Shown here one piece after another: positions 42,515-49,038 of a stretch of 64,000 nt of DNA. The stretch spans positions 23,003-87,002 of the forward strand of contig QGVH01000018.1 in assembly GCA_003242735.1 (NCBI GenBank), in the 5' to 3' direction. Made by a program: the position numbers and the translations under genes. Source of the stretch: a bacterium. Its GTDB lineage: Bacteria; Gemmatimonadota; Gemmatimonadetes; Longimicrobiales; RSA9. The notes beneath the pieces are model-generated. The model made no database searches and was not told where the DNA came from. It worked only from the letters and a program-made list of their open reading frames with translations. The first letter of the stretch is position 1. Every line of letters starts with the position of its first letter.

Positions 42515-43672
42515 TCACCGCCCGAACCACTCCCTCAGCCGGTCCGTCTCGAACGCCCGCTTCGCCCGCGCGTACTCGGGTCCGGTCCCGACGATGCGCA
42601 CCGAGGGTTTCGGCAGGGCGTAGAACGCCCCTTCGATCAGCGCCGCCTCGCCGCCGCCCAGTTCGAGGTAGCAGTGGCCGTGGCCGCCGAACGGCGGGGC
42701 CGGGGGACCGCCTTCCACCTGCGCGGCGATGGCAGCGGCGACGTGGCGGCCGTGGGCCTCGGCGAACAACCCGGCCTTGGGCAGCGCCGCGCCGCCTGCC
42801 AGCGGGATGTGGACGACGTCGCCGATGGCGTACACGCCGGGGTGGCGCGTCTCGAGGGTGCCGGGGTCCACGGGGATCCAGTCGCCGCCCTCGGTCAAGC
42901 CGCTCTCGCGCACGACGGCGGGCGGGAGGTGCGGCGGCACGGCGATCCCGATGTCGAACGGCTCCTCGCCGTCCTCGAACACGAACCGACCGGCCTCCGC
43001 CCGGAGGAGCTCTCGGTCCGTGTGGTACTCGATGCCCCGCCGCTCGAACTCCGCCGCGATCGCCGCCGCGCCCTCTTCGCCCGCGTTGGGCAGCAGCCGG
43101 GGCTGCAGCGTCGTGAACGTGATGGTGACGCGGTCGCGGATCCCGGCGTCGCGGAACCGGTGGTCGAGGAGGAACGCGGCCTCGTACGGCGCGGGCGGGC
43201 ACTTGTAGGGCAGGCCCGCGATCGCGATGGCGATGCGGCCGCCGTTGAACGCCGCGATCGGGTGCGCCAGCTCCTTGACGGAGTCGACGTCGTACAGGTC
43301 GAAGGCGTGGTCCGCGAGACCGGGGACCAGGTCCGGCCGCGGCTCGGCGCCGAGCGCAATGACGAGGTAGTCCGCATCGACGGCTCCGCCATCGAGCCAG
43401 GCGCGGCGCGACGCGGCGTCAATGCCCGTGACCTCGGCGCGGCGGACGTCGATGCCACGCTCCCGTAGCGCGGAGAGCGGCCGGACGCCCTCCTCCAGCT
43501 CTGCGAGCCCCACCATCACCCACAGCTTGCGCAGCCCCATGAAGAAGCGGTCGCGCCGGTCCACGAGCACGATCTCGTGCCGTGCGTCCAGCCGCCGGCG
43601 CAGCGCGAGCGCGGTGGCGATCCCGCCGAAGCCAGCGCCGAGGATCAGGGTGCGTGTGGTCCTCCCGGCCAT
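42515..43672 (-). CDS. FAD-dependent oxidoreductase of the SQR/FCSD type
   Basis: 385 residues from the ATG at 43672 behind GGAGGGAC. The FAD-binding Rossmann motif is LILGAGFGGIATALALRRRL. The second dinucleotide region has DADYLVIALGAEP, and the C-terminal FAD contact is VYAIGDVVHIPL. LPYKCPPAPYEAAFLLD carries the Cys region typical of sulfide:quinone oxidoreductase-like proteins; a second redox Cys is not obvious, so sulfide oxidation is uncertain. The final part (GGHGHCYLELGGGEAALIEG) matches the quinone-side domain. It diverges from the 43966 operon. Confidence 0.88.
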   Translation of the reverse strand: MAGRTTRTLILGAGFGGIATALALRRRLDARHEIVLVDRRDRFFMGLRKLWVMVGLAELEEGVRPLSALRERGIDVRRAEVTGIDAASRRAWLDGGAVDADYLVIALGAEPRPDLVPGLADHAFDLYDVDSVKELAHPIAAFNGGRIAIAIAGLPYKCPPAPYEAAFLLDHRFRDAGIRDRVTITFTTLQPRLLPNAGEEGAAAIAAEFERRGIEYHTDRELLRAEAGRFVFEDGEEPFDIGIAVPPHLPPAVVRESGLTEGGDWIPVDPGTLETRHPGVYAIGDVVHIPLAGGAALPKAGLFAEAHGRHVAAAIAAQVEGGPPAPPFGGHGHCYLELGGGEAALIEGAFYALPKPSVRIVGTGPEYARAKRAFETDRLREWFGR

Positions 43673-43863
43673 CGACCCGTCCCTCCGTTCGAGCGTCAAG
43701 GGCGATGACGTACGCGGCGCGTTCGTCGCCCACGATCCGGTGCGGTCGCCGCAACATAGGGCCGGCGCGCGTCCGGGGCGAGTCTCGGGCAGAGAGGCGA
43801 GCCGCACGGCCGTTGTGATCTTGCGGGCCGATCGCCCCGATGCGCCGATCAGACAGCCTGGCC

Positions 43864-43892
43864 TTGCCCGGCCGAACGAGCGTACCTAGGTT
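43864..43892 (+). promoter_or_regulatory. Candidate promoter of the ParA/coiled-coil operon
   Basis: TTGCCC (43864-43869) and TAGGTT (43887-43892) are separated by exactly 17 bases. The predicted transcript start near 43,900 lies about 65 bases before the ATG at 43966. Confidence 0.5.
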
Positions 43893-43965
43893 GGGGTGGC
43901 GAGCGTGCGGGGGCGTGCCTCCACCCCCGAGATTCCCCATCGATCCTCCGACTCGGGAACCGTAG

Positions 43966-45906
43966 ATGACGGATGGACGCGACGACGCGGGCCCCCGGCC
44001 GACCGCGGGGACTCCCCGCGACCCGACGGGCCCGGCGTCCACCGCCAGCGACGAGCGGATCCTCCTCCTGGAGTGTCGGCTGGCGCAACTGCGCTCACAG
44101 CTCGAGAGCGCGCGCGTCGAAGCGGACCTCGCCCGCACCCGGCTCGCCGAGGCGGCGGCCCGGGAGGCCGACCACGCGCGTCGCTACAGCGCCGCCATGC
44201 AGGAGCTGGCGGAGGCACGGGCCGAGATCGCGAGCCTGCACCGTCGTCTCGAGCATTCGGAAGCGCTCCGCGCGCAGCTCGAGGGCCAGCTCTTCGAGCC
44301 GGACACCCGGGGGGATGCGGAAGAGCTCGTCCGGCTCCGGCGTGAGGTCCTGGTGGAGCGCCACCGCGCGGACGTCAACGAGCGCATCGCCGCGCGGCTC
44401 CGCCAGCGGGTCGAGGAGCTCGAAGCGAGCCGGGAGACGATCCTCTCCCACCTCGCCGAGTGGCAGCAACTGGTGCGGCGGGAAGGCCCGGACGCCGTTG
44501 ACCTGGCCCGCTACCTGTCCGACCTGCGGCGCGAGATCCTGGACCTCGAGGCGCGCTGCGCACTGGCCGAGCGCAGGGAGGCCGCCTACCGCCGGCGTCT
44601 CGCAATGGCGGGCATCGACCCGGACGAGGTGCTGGCGGAGCTGCAGGACAGTCAGGCGCATCGGGAGCCGTGGGCCGACGCCGGCGCCGTGGATCCGCTG
44701 CGGCAGTGGGAGCAGCGCATCGACGACCTCCCGCTGTTCGAGTTCCCGCTGCGGCCGATCACGGCGGTCGTCTCGGAGAACGGCGAGCCCGCGCGCGGGG
44801 TCGTGACCGACGTCGAGCCCCGCACCCTCGTCGAGCCGGTTGCCGACGGCGCCGCCGCAGGGCCCGTTGCGGCCGCGGACACAGAAGCGGGTCCCGCCGT
44901 CGATCGTGACGGCGGCGATGTGGAACCCGCGGCGGAGAACGAGGAAGCCGCCTCCGACCCGGCCGAGGTCGGTTCGGTGGATGCGGCCGCGACCCCGGAG
45001 CCCGCCGAGGTCGTCCCGCTGGTGTCGGGCGCAGCCCCGGAGGCGGCCGAGGCCACCGTCGGGGGCGTCGAGTCCGCCGCGGCGGTGGCGGACGTCGCGC
45101 TGGAGGCGGCGGATACGGTCGCGGGAGAGGTCCAGTTCGCCGAGGCGGCGGACAGCGCCGCGGAGCAGGGCGGCGGTGACGTGGGCGCCGCGCCCGAGCG
45201 TGAGGACGGCGCCGTGGTCCTCGTCGCGGGGCGGGATGGCGCCGCTGTCGGCGGAGAAACGGATCGTGGGGGAGTCGACGCGGACGCGGCAGCAGAGGAC
45301 CGTGAGGCGACGGCGGTCGTCCTCGGCGTGGGGCACGACGGTACCGCCGACGGCGTCGTTGCTGCCACGGACGGGTCTGCGGACGACGGCCAGCCCGAGC
45401 CCGCACCGCCGGCACAGCCGCTCGAGGAGCGCGCCGCGGAGCCGGAGGTCGTGCCGGAACCGCTCAACGTCCTGGTCGCGGCGCTGGAGAACGCGGACAT
45501 CCTCACGCTGCGCATCGAGCTGCGGCGGTGCGTGCGCGCCTGCGGCGAGGACGCCGTGCTGGACGTGATCCGTCCGCGGACCGGCTCGAGCAGGCCGGCC
45601 GTACGCGCGGCGGCGTACGAGGCGCTGGGGCTACTCCTCGGACGCGACCCCGCGGCGCTCGAGCCGTTCGTGCGCGCGGGGCTCGACGATCCGGACGGGC
45701 GCGTGCGGCGCCGGGTCGTGCTGGCGGCGGCCGCGGCGCAGGGGCTGCCGCTGCGCTCGCTGCTCGAGCCGATCCGCACGGATCCGGACCCGCAGGTCCG
45801 CCGCGTGGTCCTGGAGGTGCTGCGGCACCTGCCGCCGAGCACCGGCGAAGAGCGCCGGCGGAGTGACGAGTCCGGCGTGCTGAGCGCGGTCCGTCCGGTG
45901 GCCTGA
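43966..45906 (+). CDS. Coiled-coil / disordered / HEAT-repeat protein (PomY-like candidate)
   Basis: 646 residues, no signal or membrane segment. Residues about 28-225 form a long Arg/Glu/Ala coiled coil (ERILLLECRLAQLRSQLESA to LSDLRREILDLEARCALAE). Residues about 255-495 are acidic, Ala/Val/Glu/Asp/Pro-rich and almost certainly disordered. Residues about 500-620 are HEAT-like helical pairs (LRIELRRCVRACGEDAVLDV, RAAAYEALGLLLGRDPAALE, PDGRVRRRVVLAAAAAQGLP, PDPQVRRVVLEVLRHLPP). A ParA gene follows after 41 bases, then a second coiled-coil gene. This mix matches Myxococcus PomY in content, though PomY places its HEAT domain before the disordered tail. The composition of the middle part differs from neighbours. 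Confidence 0.8.
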   Translation: MTDGRDDAGPRPTAGTPRDPTGPASTASDERILLLECRLAQLRSQLESARVEADLARTRLAEAAAREADHARRYSAAMQELAEARAEIASLHRRLEHSEALRAQLEGQLFEPDTRGDAEELVRLRREVLVERHRADVNERIAARLRQRVEELEASRETILSHLAEWQQLVRREGPDAVDLARYLSDLRREILDLEARCALAERREAAYRRRLAMAGIDPDEVLAELQDSQAHREPWADAGAVDPLRQWEQRIDDLPLFEFPLRPITAVVSENGEPARGVVTDVEPRTLVEPVADGAAAGPVAAADTEAGPAVDRDGGDVEPAAENEEAASDPAEVGSVDAAATPEPAEVVPLVSGAAPEAAEATVGGVESAAAVADVALEAADTVAGEVQFAEAADSAAEQGGGDVGAAPEREDGAVVLVAGRDGAAVGGETDRGGVDADAAAEDREATAVVLGVGHDGTADGVVAATDGSADDGQPEPAPPAQPLEERAAEPEVVPEPLNVLVAALENADILTLRIELRRCVRACGEDAVLDVIRPRTGSSRPAVRAAAYEALGLLLGRDPAALEPFVRAGLDDPDGRVRRRVVLAAAAAQGLPLRSLLEPIRTDPDPQVRRVVLEVLRHLPPSTGEERRRSDESGVLSAVRPVA

Positions 45907-45947
45907 CGCGCAGCGTCCGCGATGTCGGCCTCGATACCGATGTAGAG

Positions 45948-46922
45948 GTGGGCGGCGTGGAGATCCGATACCGGCGCGACGATTTCGCCAGGATCCTGGG
46001 TCTTTCGGACCAGCAGCTCGCCGAAGCCGATGCCCGGCCGGAGTTCGGCTTCGCGGGCGTGCTCCCGGAGACCTATGGGCCCGAGCACATCTCGGCGTAC
46101 CGGAAGGTCCTCGGCCGCTACCCGCCACGCCAGCCGCTGCGCCGTCAGCTCTTCCTCAACTTCAAGGGCGGAACGGGCAAGACCAGCCTTTCCGTGGCGT
46201 ATGCCTACCGGCTGGCCGAGATGGGCCACCGCGTGCTGCTCATCGACCTCGATTCGCAGGGCCACGCCACGCAGCACCTGGGGATCGACGGCGAGCAGTG
46301 CGAGCGCACGCTGTACGACGTGCTGGTCCACCGCGTGCCGATGGAAGAAGTGGTGCTCCGCACCGCGCTGGAGGAGTTCGACCTCGTCCCGTCGAACCTC
46401 GGCATGACGACGGTAGACATGGCGCTCATGCCGATGGCCGGGCGCGAGTTCAAGCTCAAGAAGGCGCTGGAGACCATCGAGCACCGATACGAGTACATCG
46501 TGATGGACGCGCCTCCGTCGTTCGGGTTGCTGAACCTGAACGCGTTGATCGCGGCCGACGACCTCTTCGTTCCCGTGCTGCCCGATTTCCTCTCGTTCCG
46601 GGGTCTCAAGCTGCTGTTCGAGACCATCAACGAGCTGGAGGAGGATCTCGGGCACACGCTGGAGCGGATCTTCGTCGTGCTCAACCAGTACAACCCGACG
46701 ACGCGGATCGCCCGCGAAGCGAAGCGTGCGCTCGAGACCCATTACCCCGAGTTCCTGTTGAAGACCATCGTGCGCCAGTCCACGCAGTTCGCCCAGGCAT
46801 CCAGCGTGGGCATGCCGATCTCGGCGTTTGCTCCGTCGTCGAAGGGCACGGAAGACGTGGATGCGCTGATTGCCGAGGTCCAGTGCGTCCCGATCGTGGG
46901 CGCGGAGGAGCGGATCGCATGA
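45948..46922 (+). CDS. ParA/MinD-family ATPase (PomZ-like candidate)
   Basis: 324 residues from a GTG at 45948; GTG at 45957, with GAGGTGGG before it, is equally possible. A 67-residue N-terminal extension (LGLSDQQLAEADARPEFG, YGPEHISAYRKVLGRY) may be a small HTH or partner-binding segment. The deviant Walker A is FKGGTGKTSLS with signature Lys73 and catalytic Lys78. The switch I/II segments are LLIDLDSQGHATQHLG and YIVMDAPPSFGLLNL. These ATPases dimerise on ATP and bind DNA non-specifically. It lies between a coiled-coil/HEAT gene and a coiled-coil gene whose start overlaps its stop (ATGA), so it is probably a positioning ATPase rather than a chromosome ParA. No ParB gene is nearby. Confidence 0.93.
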   Translation: MGGVEIRYRRDDFARILGLSDQQLAEADARPEFGFAGVLPETYGPEHISAYRKVLGRYPPRQPLRRQLFLNFKGGTGKTSLSVAYAYRLAEMGHRVLLIDLDSQGHATQHLGIDGEQCERTLYDVLVHRVPMEEVVLRTALEEFDLVPSNLGMTTVDMALMPMAGREFKLKKALETIEHRYEYIVMDAPPSFGLLNLNALIAADDLFVPVLPDFLSFRGLKLLFETINELEEDLGHTLERIFVVLNQYNPTTRIAREAKRALETHYPEFLLKTIVRQSTQFAQASSVGMPISAFAPSSKGTEDVDALIAEVQCVPIVGAEERIA

Positions 46923-47887
46923 AGAGCGGCTTCGATGCCAACGTCCCGGTGCGCAAGCCTCGAACGGCGATCGGGCGAGTGTTGACCGAGCTGACCACGG
47001 AGCCCCCGGCGGAACCGCCCGTCGCCCCGAACGGGGCCGAAGCGGCGGCCGGGGCGGAGCACGTCGCGACGGCCGACCCGGGCGGGCCGCTGGGGGCCCG
47101 GGCGCCCGAGCGCCGCTTCGCTCCAGTGAACCGGATCCAGCCCGTGCTGGAGCCGGCGGCCGACGCGGCCGTCCAGCCGGTGGCGGCGCCCGCGGAGCCG
47201 AAGCCGCCGGCGCCCGAGAGCGTGAAGCCGGAACCCGTGCGCGTGCTCAGCGCCCGCGAGCGCATCGCCGCGCTGCGCGAGCGCCTGGCCGCCACGGCGC
47301 GTCCGCCGGTCGAGGAGGTGGAGCCCGCGCGCATGGCCGCCGCGGTCCGGGAGGTGATCGACGAGCTCCGCGCTCGGCTGGACAATGCGATCCAGGAACG
47401 CACCCGGCTGGCCGAGGAACTCGAGGAGGTGCGGGCGGCGCTGGCGCGTGCCCAGGCCGAGATCGAGCGCGAGCGGGCGGCGCGCGCGGCTGCGGAGGCC
47501 CGGGCCGAGGAACGAGCACGGATCGCGGACGAGGCCGTGGCCGAAGCGGAGGCGGTGGCCGCGGAGCGAGACCAGGTGCTCGCGGAGCTCGCCGAGCGTC
47601 GCCGACTGGATGAGGAGCAGGCGGCGGTGCTGGCCCAGGTCGAGGCCGCGCTGGATCAGCGCGATGCGGAGAAGGCGGCCCTCACCCAGGAGCTCGAGCG
47701 TGTCCGTGCGCTGGTGGCCGCCCGGGAAGCCGAGGTGGCGGACCTCCAGAGCAAGCTCGAAGCCGCCGCGGTCGAGCGCGGAGCGCTCGAGGCCCGTTGC
47801 CGCGAGCTCGAGGCCGAGGTGAAACGTCTCACCGAAGCGACGGAGGCGCTCAAGGCCATCCACGAAACGGTCACGCGACGGAAGTGA
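46919..47887 (+). CDS. Coiled-coil protein with basic N-terminal peptide (PomX-like candidate)
   Basis: 322 residues. The ATG at 46919 overlaps the ParA stop and is behind GGAGGAG. The first 25 residues (MKSGFDANVPVRKPRTAIGR) are conserved-looking and basic, with Lys13 and Arg15. A Pro/Ala-rich disordered linker runs to about residue 105. A long coiled coil occupies about 138-318 (EVIDELRARLDNAIQERTRL to LEAEVKRLTEATEALKAI). In Myxococcus PomX, as I recall it, an N-terminal peptide with Lys13 and Arg15 stimulates the PomZ ATPase and the C-terminal coiled coil polymerises. The same layout and the same two positions are seen here. A terminator hairpin follows at 48049. Confidence 0.83.
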   Translation: MKSGFDANVPVRKPRTAIGRVLTELTTEPPAEPPVAPNGAEAAAGAEHVATADPGGPLGARAPERRFAPVNRIQPVLEPAADAAVQPVAAPAEPKPPAPESVKPEPVRVLSARERIAALRERLAATARPPVEEVEPARMAAAVREVIDELRARLDNAIQERTRLAEELEEVRAALARAQAEIERERAARAAAEARAEERARIADEAVAEAEAVAAERDQVLAELAERRRLDEEQAAVLAQVEAALDQRDAEKAALTQELERVRALVAAREAEVADLQSKLEAAAVERGALEARCRELEAEVKRLTEATEALKAIHETVTRRK

Positions 47888-47982
47888 GCGTGCTGCGAGC
47901 CAGAGCGTGATGGCCGGTTGCACTGTGCCGGTCCATCGCGCGCTGGCGGCGCTCCGAACGCGCATCGCCGCGCTCGCACCAC

Positions 47983-48011
47983 TTGACATCGACGCTCCAG
48001 GCGACCATGTT
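47983..48011 (+). promoter_or_regulatory. Candidate promoter just before the 48049 hairpin
   Basis: TTGACA (47983-47988), a consensus -35, lies 17 bases before CATGTT (48006-48011). A transcript would begin near 48,018, pass directly through the hairpin at 48049-48079 and lead to the gene at 48111. Confidence 0.45.
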
Positions 48012-48048
48012 GCCCGCACGCGTGGCGACGGTGCGCGCCGCGCTGTCG

Positions 48049-48087
48049 AGGGCCTTCGGCTAGAGGAGCCGAAGGCCCTTTCCTTTT
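48049..48087 (+). terminator. Intrinsic terminator after the ParA/coiled-coil operon
   Basis: Perfect 13-base arms (48049-48061 and 48067-48079), five-base loop AGAGG, then TTTCCTTTT. It is the most canonical rho-independent terminator in the window. Because a promoter-like pair precedes it, it could also attenuate the next gene. Confidence 0.8.
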
Positions 48088-48110
48088 CCCCCAGCAACAC
48101 GGAGGGACGT

Positions 48111-48935
48111 ATGGCAGCACGTACGGAAGTGCGCGGCCACGCCGCGGCGACGACCGAGGCGACCATCGACATGCGGGAGATCCCGCGTCGCAGGAGGCTC
48201 CAGCGCGCACTGGCCCAGCCGGAGATCCTGGAGGAGTTCCTGGTGGACCCGGAGGGAGTCGCGCGTCGCTTCGAGGTCACGCTCACGGAGGAGGAGCTCA
48301 CGATCGCGCAGCGGCTCGGCCACCTCGTGTTCGAGTGGGACCAGATCTGCGGCGATCGGCGGTGGGTGGATGCCGTTGACGCGCCGGAGCAGGAGCGTGC
48401 GCGGGTCCGGGTCTCCGACTCCCTGGCACACACGCTGGAGCGTGAGGTGCGCAATCGCATCGCCCGGGATGTCTTCGCGGACTTCCCGGAGGCGATCCGC
48501 CGCGCTGCCGACCGTTTCGGCCCGGAGGCGCTGGTCCGCCCGGATCCGGCCGAGGAGGAAGCCGTGCCGCCGTCCGTGCGCCCGCTGCGTCGCGTGATCC
48601 GGGCCATCGCGCGCCGTGTCGTCGCCGAGCTGGACCGCGAGTTCGACAGCTTCGTGTTCCATCGCGCGCTGCACACACGGGCCACGCCGGTGCCGTCGCG
48701 TATGGTGGTTCCGCGGCCCGAGGAAGAGCCGCAGCCTCGCGCCGTGGACGTGGAGGCGATCCAGGATGTGCGGATCGCGGCGTTGCGGAATCAGGTCGTC
48801 GCGGCGGCGCTGAGGGGCATCGAGGAAGCGCTGCTGCGCATCCGCCCGGCGCCGGTGGATGCTCCCGAGCGGCGTACACAGCGGGCGCAGGACCTGGTGG
48901 CAAGCGCAGCACCCGCCGCTACGCGGAGCAGTTGA
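48111..48935 (+). CDS. Conserved-looking helical protein of unknown function
   Basis: 274 residues from the ATG at 48111 behind GGAGGGACG. No signal peptide or membrane segment. The region about 30-65 (RALAQPEILEEFLVDPEGVA, then RRFEVTLTEEELTIAQRLG) resembles the helical leader-like segment seen in Nif11/NHLP-type proteins, but the rest is too long for a peptide precursor. Two conserved Cys-free helical stretches follow, rich in Arg and Glu, with FDSFVFHRALHTRATPVPSR between them. Function unknown. It is downstream of the ParA/coiled-coil operon, separated by a terminator, so it need not belong to it. Confidence 0.65.
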   Translation: MAARTEVRGHAAATTEATIDMREIPRRRRLQRALAQPEILEEFLVDPEGVARRFEVTLTEEELTIAQRLGHLVFEWDQICGDRRWVDAVDAPEQERARVRVSDSLAHTLEREVRNRIARDVFADFPEAIRRAADRFGPEALVRPDPAEEEAVPPSVRPLRRVIRAIARRVVAELDREFDSFVFHRALHTRATPVPSRMVVPRPEEEPQPRAVDVEAIQDVRIAALRNQVVAAALRGIEEALLRIRPAPVDAPERRTQRAQDLVASAAPAATRSS

Positions 48936-49038
48936 GAGCAGCGGCTACGGCGCGCCGGCCGAGCACCGTCCCGGGGGCACAGCTCTGCGCCCCCGGGGAC
49001 GCCGGACGCCGGCCACGGTGGCGGACGGACGCTGACGC

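Noticed and set aside
45948..46922. Chromosome-partition ParA near an origin
   Set aside because: No parB, parS-like repeats, dnaA, gid or rpmH genes are in the window; neighbours are coiled-coil proteins instead.
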